This document shows, piece by piece, positions 1 through 8,275 of a DNA stretch of 64,000 bases (positions within the stretch are counted from its first letter, which is position 1; the number at the start of each line of letters is the position of its first letter). The notes beneath the pieces are model-generated. The model was not told where the DNA came from. It ran no database searches and saw only the letters and a list, made by a program, of their open reading frames with translations. Source of the stretch: Actinomycetota bacterium. GTDB lineage: Bacteria; Actinomycetota; Thermoleophilia; Solirubrobacterales; Solirubrobacteraceae. The position numbers and the translations under genes were made by a program. The stretch spans positions 310,001 to 374,000 of the forward strand of contig VAXW01000002.1 in NCBI GenBank assembly GCA_005884115.1. The letters run 5' to 3'.

Positions 1-1680
1 CGACCAGATCTGCTCGGGCGAGACGTCGACGAGGTCGACGTCTTTGGGGCCCACGGTCACGTACTGGCCGGCCTGCGTGCGGCACAGGATCTCCGAGCCC
101 TTCAGGCGCCCCGTCTTGGGGTCGACGGGCGTGTTGGCCTGCGCGATCACGAGCTCCTCTTCCTGGGTGGCGTCGAGGCGCACGACCTCCTCGCTGACGA
201 CGCCGTCCTTGACCACGCGGTAGGGCGTGGTGACGAAGCCGTACTCGGACACCTCGGCGAACGACGACAGCGACCCGATGAGGCCGATGTTCGGACCCTC
301 GGGGGTCTCGATCGGGCACATGCGGCCATAGTGCGTGGGGTGCACGTCGCGCACCTCGATAGGTGCGCGCTCGCGCGTGAGCCCGCCTGCCCCGAGGGCT
401 GAGAGCCGGCGGCGATGCGTGAGCCCGGCCAGCGAGTTGGTCTGGTCCATGAACTGGCTCAGCTGGCTGGAGCCGAAGAACTCCTTCAGCGCGGCCACGA
501 CAGGTCGGATGTTGATGATGGTCTGCGGCGTGATCGTGTCGGCGTCCTCGGTCGTCAGACGCTCGCGCACGACGCGCTCCATCCTGTAGAGCCCGATCCT
601 GAAGGCCTCCTGGATCAGCTCGCCGACCGTGCGCAGGCGGCGGTTGCCGAAGTGCTCGTACTCGTCGAGGTGCTCGGCGACGGGCTCGCGTGGCATGCTC
701 GCGGCCTCGGCGGCGTAGTCCTTGATCTCCACCTCGCCGTCCTCGGACAGGCCCAGGCGCTTGGGCAGCAGCACGAGCTCGCGGACGAGCGCCAGGATGT
801 CGTCGTGCGTGAGCGTGCGGGTCTCGATATCGATGTCGAGATCCAGCCGCGAGTTCAGCTTGTAGCGGCCAACGCGCGTGAGGTCATAGCGCTTGGCGTC
901 GAAGAAGAGCTGGTTGAGCAGCGTCCTGGCGTTGTCAACGCTGGGCGGCTCACCCGGCCGCTGCTTCTTGAACAGCTCGATCAGCGCTCCCTCTTCGGAG
1001 CGGGTGACGTCCGTGTCGGACTCGATCGTGTTGCGGATGTAGAGCGAGTTGTCGAACAGCCGCAGGATCTCCTCGTCGCTGGCGTAGCCCATGGCCCGCA
1101 GCAACACCGTCACCGGCAGCTTTCGCTTGCGGTCGATGCGCACGAAGACCTTGCCCTTCTTGTCGATCTCGAGCTCGAGCCAGGAGCCGCGAGCGGGCAT
1201 CAGGTTGGCTATGAAGACCTGCTTCTCGCGGTCCTTGGGCTCCATCAGATAGGCGCCCGGGGATCGCACGAGCTGAGTGACCACGACGCGCTCGGTGCCG
1301 TTGATGACGAACGTCCCGCGGTCGGTCATCCAGGGGAAGTCGCCCATGAATACCGACTGCTCGCGGATCTCGCCGGTCTCACGGTTGATGAAGGCGACCG
1401 TTACCGTCAGCGGCCGCGCGTAGGTCAGGTCCTTCTCGCGGCACTGCTCGAGCGAGGCGACGGGCTCATCGAACGCGAACTCGCCGAACTGGACGGCGAG
1501 ATTGCCCGTGTAGTCCTCAATCGGCGAGATGTCGTCGATCGTCTCGCGCAGGCCGCCTTTGCTGGGATCCGTCAGCCAGGCAAACGAGCGGCGCTGTATG
1601 TCTATGAGGTTGGGAACATCAACGGTCTTGCTGAGGCGCGCGAAGCTTCGGCGCGTCCGTAGAGCATCTGCAGCGGCCAA
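1..1680 (-). CDS. rpoB: RNA polymerase beta subunit, N-terminal 560 residues (3' end outside window)
   Basis: Catalytic beta subunit of RNA polymerase. The minus-strand frame stays open from 1680 to position 1 and continues beyond the window. The start is a TTG at 1680-1678, chosen because AAGGAG lies seven bases upstream and no ATG or GTG in this frame fits; the protein begins MAAADALRTRRSFARL. The rifampicin-pocket segment is at residues 401-435: FFGSSQLSQFMD, then THRRRLSALG. Asp412, His422 and Ser427 correspond to E. coli D516, H526 and S531 and are all of the sensitive type; Thr414 and Ser416 replace the usual Asn and Pro. The block VRDVHPTHYGRMCPIETPEG follows. It is the last gene of the ribosomal-protein cluster in the window, 226 bases after rplL. 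Confidence 0.98.
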   Translation of the reverse strand, partial: MAAADALRTRRSFARLSKTVDVPNLIDIQRRSFAWLTDPSKGGLRETIDDISPIEDYTGNLAVQFGEFAFDEPVASLEQCREKDLTYARPLTVTVAFINRETGEIREQSVFMGDFPWMTDRGTFVINGTERVVVTQLVRSPGAYLMEPKDREKQVFIANLMPARGSWLELEIDKKGKVFVRIDRKRKLPVTVLLRAMGYASDEEILRLFDNSLYIRNTIESDTDVTRSEEGALIELFKKQRPGEPPSVDNARTLLNQLFFDAKRYDLTRVGRYKLNSRLDLDIDIETRTLTHDDILALVRELVLLPKRLGLSEDGEVEIKDYAAEAASMPREPVAEHLDEYEHFGNRRLRTVGELIQEAFRIGLYRMERVVRERLTTEDADTITPQTIINIRPVVAALKEFFGSSQLSQFMDQTNSLAGLTHRRRLSALGAGGLTRERAPIEVRDVHPTHYGRMCPIETPEGPNIGLIGSLSSFAEVSEYGFVTTPYRVVKDGVVSEEVVRLDATQEEELVIAQANTPVDPKTGRLKGSEILCRTQAGQYVTVGPKDVDLVDVSPEQIWS

Positions 1681-1906
1681 AGAACGACTCCTTCGGAGTG
1701 GCGAGAAAACGGGCAGAGGAGGGCGCCGAAGCGCGACTAGCAAAGATAGCACAGACCAGCGACGCCCCTAAGGGCCGCCGGTGCTCACGGACCCCGCCCT
1801 CGACGCTCGCGTATGTGGCGCGATGTCGTGCCTTGGGCGGCTGCGGCTATTGACCAGCGCCGCAGACTCTACCGGAAAATGCGCGTTTGGGAAGGGGGAT
1901 AAAGGA

Positions 1907-2293
1907 CTACTTCATCTCGACCGACGCGCCCGCCTCCTCGAGTTCCTGCTTGAGCTTGTCGGCCTCCTCCCTTTCGACCCCCTCCTTGACCGGCTTGGGA
2001 GCCTCGTCCACCAGGGCCTTCGCCTCTTTGAGGCCCAGCCCAGTGGCGGCCCGGACGACCTTGATCACCTGGATCTTCTTGTCGCCCGCCGAGGTGAGGA
2101 TGACATCGACGGCTCCCTGTTCTTCGGCCTGCTCAGCGGCCCCGTCGCCGCCGCCGCCGGGCGCGGCGACGGGCGCCGCAACTGCGGCTGCCGAGACACC
2201 GAACTCCTCCTCGAGCGCTTTGATCCGCTCGGCGAGCTCCAGCACCGAGATGCTCTTGAGCTCCTCGATCCACTCCTGCGTGCTTGTGGCCAT
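1907..2293 (-). CDS. rplL: 50S ribosomal protein L7/L12
   Basis: Stalk protein that recruits translation factors to the ribosome, 128 residues, normal length. An N-terminal dimerisation helix (residues 1-35, [14 protein letters not shown]) is followed by a flexible Ala/Pro/Gly hinge (about 36-60, containing GGGG) and the C-terminal globular domain (from about 62, with [20 protein letters not shown]). The ATG at 2293 is preceded by AAGGAGG eight bases upstream, located inside the last codons of rplJ, so translation of L10 and L12 is probably coupled. It lies four bases downstream of the rplJ stop. Confidence 0.97.
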   Translation of the reverse strand: MATSTQEWIEELKSISVLELAERIKALEEEFGVSAAAVAAPVAAPGGGGDGAAEQAEEQGAVDVILTSAGDKKIQVIKVVRAATGLGLKEAKALVDEAPKPVKEGVEREEADKLKQELEEAGASVEMK

Positions 2294-2296
2294 TCC

Positions 2297-3244
2297 TTAG
2301 TCCTCCTTGGTGGGATTCGCATCGGCCGGTTCGGACTGCGACTCAGCCGAAGCGCCCGCCTGGTTGTCGTCTTCTTGCTCCGGCTCTGCCGCCGGCTCAA
2401 TCTGCTCCCCGCTCGTCGCCGTCTCGGCGACGACCTCCTCCTTCTCCTCCTCGGCGGCCTCTTCCGGTTGTTCGGCGGCGGGCCGCTCCGACTCCTCGGC
2501 AGCCGTCGTCTTGGGCTCGGCGGCCTTGCTGTCGTTGGCGTCCTCGGGCGCCCCGGCCTCGGGCTCGGTTTCCTCCTCGGCCGCCGGCTCCTCGGCCCCC
2601 TCCGCCGCAGGCTCCTCCGCCGCGGGCTCCTCGGCAGCGGGCTCCTGTGACTCCTCGGCGGCCGGCGCCTGGGACTCGGCGGCTGCGGACTCCTCCGCGG
2701 CCGGCGGCTCGCCTGCTGGCAGCTCGCCGGATTGCTTCTTGTCGCGGACCTGTCCCAGAGCGAGGGCGAGCCCTCCGAGCAGCGCGTGCAGCGTGCGCAC
2801 TAGTCCGCTGACGGGCGACGCGACGACGCCGACGAGCTGGCCGTAGAGAACGTCGCGTGAGGGCAGCCGTGAGAGCGAGCGGATCTGCTCGATCTCGAGG
2901 GTCGCGCCGTCCACGATCCCGCCCTTGAAAGGCAGCAGCTGGGTCGCGCGCCCATAGTCGGCGATCGCTTTGGCGGCGGTTGCGGCATCCCCGCGCACGA
3001 ACGTCAGGGCTGTCGGGCCGTCGAGGTAGGCCTTGAGCGCCTCGGTCCCAGCGTCATCGGCAGCGCGTTCGGTGAGCGAGTTCTTGACGACCTTGAAGCT
3101 CGCGTCGGCGTCGCGCAGCTTCGCGCGTAGCTCGGCGATCTGCACGACGGAGATGCCGCGATAGTCCACGGCGAAGATCGCCTGCGCCTCGTCGATGTTT
3201 GCGGCGATCTCGGCGATCGCAGCAGCCTTTTGCTCTCGGTTCAT
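2297..3244 (-). CDS. rplJ: 50S ribosomal protein L10 with long acidic C-terminal extension
   Basis: L10 anchors the L7/L12 stalk to 23S rRNA. Residues 1-170 are a complete L10: the RNA-binding N-terminal domain (AIFAVDYRGISVVQIAELR, KVVKNSLTERA) and the long C-terminal helix that binds L12 dimers (GLVRTLHALLGGLALALGQ). The usual protein ends near here at about 165-180 residues. This one continues for about 145 residues (DNA 2300-2734) made almost wholly of Glu, Ala, Pro, Ser, Gln and Thr with repeated AAEEPAAEEP units and no aromatic residue, so it should be disordered and strongly acidic. The frame is uninterrupted and runs into the rplL ribosome-binding site, so it is part of the gene and not a misread stop. 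Confidence 0.96.
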   Translation of the reverse strand: MNREQKAAAIAEIAANIDEAQAIFAVDYRGISVVQIAELRAKLRDADASFKVVKNSLTERAADDAGTEALKAYLDGPTALTFVRGDAATAAKAIADYGRATQLLPFKGGIVDGATLEIEQIRSLSRLPSRDVLYGQLVGVVASPVSGLVRTLHALLGGLALALGQVRDKKQSGELPAGEPPAAEESAAAESQAPAAEESQEPAAEEPAAEEPAAEGAEEPAAEEETEPEAGAPEDANDSKAAEPKTTAAEESERPAAEQPEEAAEEEKEEVVAETATSGEQIEPAAEPEQEDDNQAGASAESQSEPADANPTKED

Positions 3245-3306
3245 CGGGCTCCTATCCAGGTCTTACGCGCAGTGGAGCGCGGCCGGGGGTCTCGGGTGAC
3301 CTCTGT

Positions 3307-4059
3307 CTACGCTGCGATCGTCTCGGAGGACGCCTCCTGGCTGGCGCTGCTCTTGGCGAGCGCGGGATCGTACTTGGCGCTCGGATCCACCTTCACGCCG
3401 GGGCCCATCGTCGAGGAGAGGGTGATCGTGCGCAGGTAGCGTCCTTTGGCCGCCGAGGGCTTGGCCCGGATCAGCTCTTCGACGACCGCGGCGTAGTTCT
3501 CGAGCAGCTGCTGGTCCTCGAAGCTCGCCTTGCCGATCACGAGGTGGACGATCGCGGTGCGGTCGGTTCGGTACTCGACCTTGCCGGTCTTGGACTCTTC
3601 GACGGCCTTGGCGACGTCGGTGGTCACCGTGCCGACCTTGGGGTTGGGCATCTTCCCGGCCGGCCCCAGCACGCGCCCGAGCCGGCCCACGATCGACATC
3701 ATGTCGGGCGTCGCGATGGCGACGTCGAAGTCGGTGAAGCCCTCCTGGACCCGCTTGGCGAGGTCCTCGCCGCCGACGTAGTCTGCGCCGGCCTGCTCGG
3801 CTTCGCGCGCTGGGTCGCCCTGTGCGAAGACGGCGATCTTGACGTCCTTGCCGACGCCGTTGGGCAGGGCGATGGTCCCGCGCAGCTGCTCGTCGGCGTG
3901 GCGCACGTTGAGCCCCGTGCGGACATGCACCTCGATCGACTCGTCGAACTTTGCCTTGCTGAGGCTGCGCACCAGCGCCACGGCCTCGGCCGGCTGGTAC
4001 TCGTGCTCGCGGTCGACCTCCGCGAGCGCATCGCTGTGGCGCCTGCCGCGGCGGCTCAC
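3307..4059 (-). CDS. rplA: 50S ribosomal protein L1
   Basis: L1 stalk protein and, in many bacteria, translational repressor of its own operon. 250 residues, slightly longer than usual because of a Ser/Ala-rich C-terminal tail. Diagnostic segments include [20 protein letters not shown] near the N terminus and [19 protein letters not shown] in the middle. The start is a GTG at 4059 that overlaps the rplK stop in the sequence GTGA, so it is translationally coupled to rplK. Confidence 0.97.
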   Translation of the reverse strand: MSRRGRRHSDALAEVDREHEYQPAEAVALVRSLSKAKFDESIEVHVRTGLNVRHADEQLRGTIALPNGVGKDVKIAVFAQGDPAREAEQAGADYVGGEDLAKRVQEGFTDFDVAIATPDMMSIVGRLGRVLGPAGKMPNPKVGTVTTDVAKAVEESKTGKVEYRTDRTAIVHLVIGKASFEDQQLLENYAAVVEELIRAKPSAAKGRYLRTITLSSTMGPGVKVDPSAKYDPALAKSSASQEASSETIAA

Positions 4060-4481
4060 GGCGCCACCTCCACGCCCATGGAGCGCGCGGTGCCGGCGAT
4101 GATCTTGGCCGCCTGATCGACGTCGTGAGCGTTGAGGTCGACGAGCTTGCGCTGGGCGATCTCACGCAACTGCGCCTGGGTGATGGTCCCCACCTTCTCG
4201 CGGTTGGGCTCGCCGGAGCCCTTCGCGATGTGAAGCGCCTGGCGGATCAACACCGCGGCGGGCGGCGTCTTGGTGACGAACGTGAAAGAGCGGTCCTCAT
4301 AGACGGTGATCACGACCGGGATCACCGTTCCCGTTTCGCTCTGCGTCTGCGCGTTGAAGGCCTTGCAGAACTCCATGATGTTGATCCCATGCTGGCCCAG
4401 CGCGGGGCCGACGGGCGGCGCCGGGCTCGCCTGTCCGGCGTTTGCCTGCAGCTTGATCGTCGTCAGAACCTTCTTGGCCAT
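4056..4481 (-). CDS. rplK: 50S ribosomal protein L11
   Basis: Component of the GTPase-associated centre that binds 23S rRNA near L10. 141 residues, standard length. N-terminal proline-rich block [20 protein letters not shown], the [18 protein letters not shown] segment, and the C-terminal RNA-binding domain ending TARSMGVEV are all present. Starts with ATG at 4481 and overlaps rplA by four bases. A 162-base leader with a strong hairpin (4558-4593) separates it from nusG. Confidence 0.97.
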   Translation of the reverse strand: MAKKVLTTIKLQANAGQASPAPPVGPALGQHGINIMEFCKAFNAQTQSETGTVIPVVITVYEDRSFTFVTKTPPAAVLIRQALHIAKGSGEPNREKVGTITQAQLREIAQRKLVDLNAHDVDQAAKIIAGTARSMGVEVAP

Positions 4482-4557
4482 TTTCTACGTCGGGGTTCGG
4501 ATTTGCGGTTGAGCGGGTGGAGGATCCAGCGGAGCGGGGACGCCGTGAGCGTGGCGT

Positions 4558-4593
4558 GCCGATCGTAGATCAAAGATGCGATCTTCGATCGGC
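4558..4593 (-). promoter_or_regulatory. Hairpin in the nusG-rplK intergenic leader
   Basis: Two 14-base arms (4558-4571 and 4580-4593) pair at 13 of 14 positions around an 8-base loop. There is no U-tract, so it does not look like an intrinsic terminator. Its position just upstream of rplK fits a processing site or an autoregulatory leader structure of the L11-L1 operon; that role is inferred from position only. Confidence 0.55.
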
Positions 4594-4643
4594 CGGCACA
4601 CGAGCGAGCGAGTGCGTAGCTCCGCCGCCGATCATCGATCGAC

Positions 4644-5165
4644 TCAGAGCTTTTTGACCTGGTCGAAGCCTACCTCGACGGGGGTCTCGCGGCCGAAGAT
4701 CGATACGAGCACCTTGAGCTTGCCGGCGTCGTCATTGATCTCGGAGATCTCACCCGAGAAGTCCGACAGCGGGCCCGAGACGACCTTGACTGACTCGCCG
4801 ATCGAGAACTGGGCTCGCGTGCGCGTTGCCGTGGCGACCTCCTTGTGCAGCAGGCGGTCGACCTCGCTCTGCGTCAGCGGCACGGGCTCCTGCGAGGCAC
4901 CCACGAACCCCGTCACGCCGGGGGTGCCCTTGACGACGCCCCAGGAGTCCTCGTTGAGCTCCATGTTCACGAGCACGTAGCCGGGCATCGTGCGCTTCTC
5001 GACGGTGACCTTCTGGTTCTCCTTCATCTCGGACACCGATTCGGTGGGCACGACGACGCTGCGCACCGCTCGTTGCTGGCCCAGCGAGACGATCCTGTGC
5101 TCCAGGTTGTGCTTGACCTTGTTCTCGTGGCCTGAATAGGTGTTGACGACGTACCAGCGGAACAT
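4644..5165 (-). CDS. nusG: Transcription termination/antitermination factor NusG
   Basis: Elongation factor that binds the RNA polymerase clamp and links to Rho or the ribosome. 173 residues: an NGN domain at the N terminus (MFRWYVVNTYSGHENKVK, MPGYVLVNMEL, GVTGFVGA) and a C-terminal KOW domain (from about residue 118, FSIGESVKVVSGPLSDFSGE). No extra N-terminal extension, unlike some actinobacterial NusG proteins. Directly downstream of secE with about ten bases between, as in the classic secE-nusG pair. Confidence 0.98.
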   Translation of the reverse strand: MFRWYVVNTYSGHENKVKHNLEHRIVSLGQQRAVRSVVVPTESVSEMKENQKVTVEKRTMPGYVLVNMELNEDSWGVVKGTPGVTGFVGASQEPVPLTQSEVDRLLHKEVATATRTRAQFSIGESVKVVSGPLSDFSGEISEINDDAGKLKVLVSIFGRETPVEVGFDQVKKL

Positions 5166-5175
5166 TCAGCCTTCC

Positions 5176-5823
5176 TCAGAGAACGAATTCGACGATTTCT
5201 TTGGCCACGAAATCGGCGGCCCCGAGGTAGAGGCCGGCAACGGCGACGAAGCCGAGCACGACCGCGGTCGCCTGCGTGACCTGGCGGCGGTCGGGCCATT
5301 GCACGCGCTGGAGCTCGGCCCAGCTCGCACGCAGGAAGGCCGCCGCGCGGTTGCCGGAGGGCAGCGGCGCGCCGGACGGTCGCTCGCGGACGCCTGCCGC
5401 GACAGCGCCGCCGGCACCTTGAGCGGTGCGCTCGAGGCTCGCGGATGCACCGGGAGGAGCGTCGCCGTATTGGTCGCGCTCCAGCGCAGCGCCAGGAACC
5501 TGCAGAGCATCTTCGGCGGCCTGGTCAGACTGCAGAGCATCTTCGGCGGCCTGGTCAGACTGCAGAGCATCCTCGGCGTCCTGGTCAGGCGGCGAGGCGT
5601 CTGGCGTGCCAGCCACCCCGCCGGCTCCGCGCACGAGCGCGGCGTCGAACTCATCGACGCCGCTTGAGGCGTGCTCGAGCGCTCCCGGTACGTCCGTGAG
5701 CGGAGCCTGCTCCCCGGAGTGCTCGCTCTGGGCAACGGAGCCGGCGCTCCCCGAACGCGTGCGCGGCGAGCTCGCGCGCCGACGCTCGCGGCGCTGCTTT
5801 GCGCGTTTGCGGTCACGGGCCAC
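5176..5823 (-). CDS. secE: Preprotein translocase subunit SecE with repeat-containing N-terminal extension
   Basis: SecE clamps SecY in the membrane translocon. The recognisable SecE is only the last 55 or so residues: the amphipathic helix ASWAELQRVQWPDRRQV followed by one membrane span (TAVVLGFVAVAGLYLGAADF). Actinobacterial SecE is usually 60-150 residues; this is 215. The first 150 residues start with a basic stretch (MARDRKRAKQRRERRR) and continue as a low-complexity region with three tandem copies of a ten-residue unit like DQAAEDALQS, encoded by exact 30-base DNA repeats at 5500-5589. The start is GTG at 5823, 15 bases after rpmG. Confidence 0.93.
   Translation of the reverse strand: MARDRKRAKQRRERRRASSPRTRSGSAGSVAQSEHSGEQAPLTDVPGALEHASSGVDEFDAALVRGAGGVAGTPDASPPDQDAEDALQSDQAAEDALQSDQAAEDALQVPGAALERDQYGDAPPGASASLERTAQGAGGAVAAGVRERPSGAPLPSGNRAAAFLRASWAELQRVQWPDRRQVTQATAVVLGFVAVAGLYLGAADFVAKEIVEFVL
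5500..5589 (-). repeat. Three tandem 30-bp repeats inside secE
   Basis: Copies at 5500-5529 and 5530-5559 are identical; 5560-5589 differs at three bases. The period is a multiple of three, so copy-number change would keep the reading frame and only lengthen the extension of SecE. Confidence 0.95.
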
Positions 5824-5838
5824 AGCTGCGCCCCGGCG

Positions 5839-6003
5839 CTAGCGGGTCTCCCGATGGCTGGTGTGCGCGCGACACCAGCGGCAGTACTTGCGCATTGTCA
5901 TCCGATCGGGATTGTTGCGCTTGCTCTTGTTGGTTTGGTAGTTGCGGCGCTTGCACTCCTCGCAAGCGAGCGTGATGGCGATTCGAACGTCTCCGCGGGC
6001 CAT
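5839..6003 (-). CDS. rpmG: 50S ribosomal protein L33
   Basis: Small ribosomal protein of 54 residues: [18 protein letters not shown], then [14 protein letters not shown] and a C-terminal [17 protein letters not shown]. It keeps both zinc-ligand pairs (Cys14-Cys17 and Cys41-Cys44), so it is the zinc-binding form of L33. ATG at 6003, stop at 5839. It is the first gene of the rpmG-secE-nusG-rplK-rplA-rplJ-rplL-rpoB series and lies 15 bases before secE. Confidence 0.96.
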   Translation of the reverse strand: MARGDVRIAITLACEECKRRNYQTNKSKRNNPDRMTMRKYCRWCRAHTSHRETR

Positions 6004-6039
6004 TGTGAAATCCCTGCGTGGTGGTTGATAGGCGGCTCC

Positions 6040-6082
6040 GGGCGAAGAAAAACCCCGCCCAGCGCGAGGTTCCAGCAGTCTA
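6040..6082 (-). promoter_or_regulatory. Candidate promoter and attenuator-like leader of the rpmG operon
   Basis: On the minus strand a TAGACT hexamer (6082-6077) could be a -10 box. It is followed by a GC stem (arms 6064-6071 and 6051-6058, one G-U pair) running straight into five U residues (6052-6048), the layout of an intrinsic terminator. A second stem (6056-6060 with 6040-6044) would use part of the terminator arm, so the two are mutually exclusive. All lie within 80 bases upstream of the rpmG ATG. Attenuation is inferred from structure only. Confidence 0.45.
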
Positions 6083-6242
6083 GCGCGCTCGGGCGCGACC
6101 GCGGCCTACGCTGTCTGCGGCGCGCTACGGTTGCGCCATCGAGCACCGGGTACCGCCTCAGCTCGCTGGGCGAGGGCGCCTGCGCGCGCCACGGGGGCTG
6201 CTGGCCGGCGTCTCGCTCGCGAGCGTCGCAGCGGCGCTCGCG

Positions 6243-7136
6243 TTGACGCTGCTGCCGGCGGTGCCGTCACGAACCGCGGCGCGCACCCGGCGCGGCGCGA
6301 GGAGCGGCGGGGCGCTTGCGCAACCCGGGTCGGGTGCTCGAGCGCGAGCGGCGAGCCGAGCGGGCGGCGGCGCGCAGCGGCCGGTTGCTGGGCGGACCCC
6401 GGCGAGCAGCGCCTCGGCGCTGGCGCCCCCCGGCGCGAGCTCTGAGACGGCGGAGGTGCGCGGTCTCATAGCGCGCGGTCGCCCGGTCTACTGCGCCGGA
6501 AGGCGGGGCCGCGAGGTCGCGCTGACGTTCGACGACGGCCCTGGCCCGTACACGCGGCTGGTGCTGGCGAAGCTGCGAAGGCACCATCTGAGCGCGACGT
6601 TCTTCGTCGTCGCGCGCAACATCCCGCTGGTCAAGGGCGCGACGGGCGAAGAGCGGTCGCTGGGCGCGGTGGGTGACCACACCTTCAACCACCCGCTGCT
6701 GACGGCGCTTTCGCTGGGGGCGGCGCGACGCGAGATCGCGGGCGCGAAGCGCGCGATCGAACACTCCTCCGGCGGGCCGGTGTTCCTCTTCCGGCCCCCC
6801 TACGGCGCACGCGACGCGGCCATCGACGGGCTCGTCCGCCGCCTGGGCCTGCTCGAGGTCCTGTGGACGGTGGACAGCCGCGACTCGCTCGGAGCAGACT
6901 ACGTACAGATCGAACGCAACGTGATCGCGGGCCTGCGCCCGGGAGCGATCATCCTCATGCACGAGAACCGCGGCCAGACCGTGCGCGCGCTGCTCGGTAT
7001 CTTCGCCGCGCTGGCCCGCGAGCGCCTGCGCGCCGTGAGCGTGCCGCAGCTGCTGAGCGACGACCCGCCTGGCCGGGCGCTGCTCCCGGGGGGCGCGGGC
7101 TGCCGAGCCCACGCCGGCGCTCTGACGGGGAGCTGA
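6243..7136 (+). CDS. Polysaccharide deacetylase (NodB domain, CE4), exported
   Basis: Carbohydrate esterase family 4 enzyme, expected to remove acetyl groups from peptidoglycan or another surface polysaccharide. NodB motifs are present: TFDDGPGPYT (catalytic Asp and metal Asp), DHTFNHPLL (two metal His), RPPYG, and the late ILMHE with the catalytic His. The only conventional start is TTG at 6243, but the same frame upstream is open to 6081 and encodes a hydrophobic stretch (about 6198-6260, LLAGVSLASVAAALALTLLP) preceded by arginines, exactly what a signal anchor would look like. Either a non-standard start (CTG 6180 or ATC 6138) is used or the signal is cut by the TTG choice. Confidence 0.88.
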   Translation: MTLLPAVPSRTAARTRRGARSGGALAQPGSGARARAASRAGGGAQRPVAGRTPASSASALAPPGASSETAEVRGLIARGRPVYCAGRRGREVALTFDDGPGPYTRLVLAKLRRHHLSATFFVVARNIPLVKGATGEERSLGAVGDHTFNHPLLTALSLGAARREIAGAKRAIEHSSGGPVFLFRPPYGARDAAIDGLVRRLGLLEVLWTVDSRDSLGADYVQIERNVIAGLRPGAIILMHENRGQTVRALLGIFAALARERLRAVSVPQLLSDDPPGRALLPGGAGCRAHAGALTGS

Positions 7137-7167
7137 CGCGGGCAGCGCGCGGCGCGCGGAGCCGTGC

Positions 7168-8250
7168 CTACTCGTAGAGCGTGAAGGTCGCCGCGACCAC
7201 GTACAGCGCGACGAGCGCCCAGCCCTCGAAGGCGGCTGCCTCGCCGTCGCCAGTCACCTGTGCGAGGGCGAGCGCGGTGAGGGCGAGCGCGCCGATGTAG
7301 ACGGGCGCGATCTTGAACGTGAGCACGGTCGAGAGCGCGAAGGAGACGAGCACGAGCAGCGGGAACAGGAAGGCGGAGATCTGGGCGACCGAGTTCTTGA
7401 CGACCGAGATCGCGAGGTCCGAGCGTCCCTTCCAGGCGAGCACCAGCCCGGCCGTGTTCTCGACGGCGTTGCCGGCGATCGCGACGATCACCAGACCCGC
7501 GAAGGCCTGCGAGAGGTTGAGCTGGTCGATCGCGGGCCTCAGCCCGTTGACGAACCAGTCCGAGACGAACGCGGAGCCTGCGCCGCTGAGAGCGAGCAGC
7601 GCGAGGCTCGAGGAGATCGACAGTCTCGGCCGCTCGCCCGCCGAGCGCTGCTGGGGCGGCGTGTGCGCGGCGGCCGCGGCGTCGGCACGCAGGTAGGGAA
7701 CGACCCAGAAGAGGTACACGAGCAGCAGGCACACGGCACCGACGATCGAGATCGCCCTGACGTGGTGGCTCGCGGGATCGCCTGACCTGACCGAGAGCCC
7801 GAGCAGCACGATGATGAAGACGGTCACCTGCATGAGCGTGGCCGTGTCCCTGGGCAGGCGCTTTGAGAAGCGCATCACGCCGTCGGGCGCGCGCTGGGCG
7901 CCGACGACGATCACGAGGCCGAGCACCAAGAGCGCGTTGGCGAGGATCGAGCCGATGATCGCCGTCTGCGCGACGATCAGCTCGCCCTTCTGTAGCGCGA
8001 AGATCACGACGAACAGCTCGGGCAGGTTGCCGAGCGTTGACTGCAGCATTCCGGTCGTGCCCGGGCCGAAGTGCTCGCCGAGCTGCTCTGTGGCGAACGA
8101 GACCACCCACGCGAGGCCTGCGAGCGCGACGGTCGCCAGCGCAAAGCGAGGCACGGCGGCCCAGCGCCCGTAGTTCGCGGCCCCGGCGAGCGCCGCGGCC
8201 GCGATGATCGCCAGGAGCGTCGCGCGCTCCCGGTGGCTGAGCCCTGCCAT
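7168..8250 (-). CDS. Calcium/cation:proton exchanger (CaCA superfamily)
   Basis: Integral membrane antiporter of 360 residues with about eleven hydrophobic segments. Both CaCA alpha-repeat motifs are visible: GNLPELFVVIFAL in the first half and GNAVENTAGLVLAWKG in the second, each with the GN-x-x-E core that binds the cation. The ATG at 8250 (MAGLSHRERATLL) is preferred over an upstream start that would add 37 low-complexity residues overlapping clpP. Downstream of clpP in the same direction, 26 bases apart. Confidence 0.9.
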   Translation of the reverse strand: MAGLSHRERATLLAIIAAAALAGAANYGRWAAVPRFALATVALAGLAWVVSFATEQLGEHFGPGTTGMLQSTLGNLPELFVVIFALQKGELIVAQTAIIGSILANALLVLGLVIVVGAQRAPDGVMRFSKRLPRDTATLMQVTVFIIVLLGLSVRSGDPASHHVRAISIVGAVCLLLVYLFWVVPYLRADAAAAAHTPPQQRSAGERPRLSISSSLALLALSGAGSAFVSDWFVNGLRPAIDQLNLSQAFAGLVIVAIAGNAVENTAGLVLAWKGRSDLAISVVKNSVAQISAFLFPLLVLVSFALSTVLTFKIAPVYIGALALTALALAQVTGDGEAAAFEGWALVALYVVAATFTLYE

Positions 8251-8275
8251 CTGAAGGCGCGTCGGCTGGCGGCGC

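Noticed and set aside
361..480. Rifampicin-resistance substitutions in rpoB
   Set aside because: Residues equivalent to D516, H526 and S531 are of the sensitive type; the Asn-to-Thr and Pro-to-Ser differences at 518 and 520 look like lineage variation and no resistance can be claimed.
415..1662. Long plus-strand ORF of 415 codons
   Set aside because: It lies exactly antisense to rpoB, whose protein is unmistakable; high GC content creates such shadow frames.
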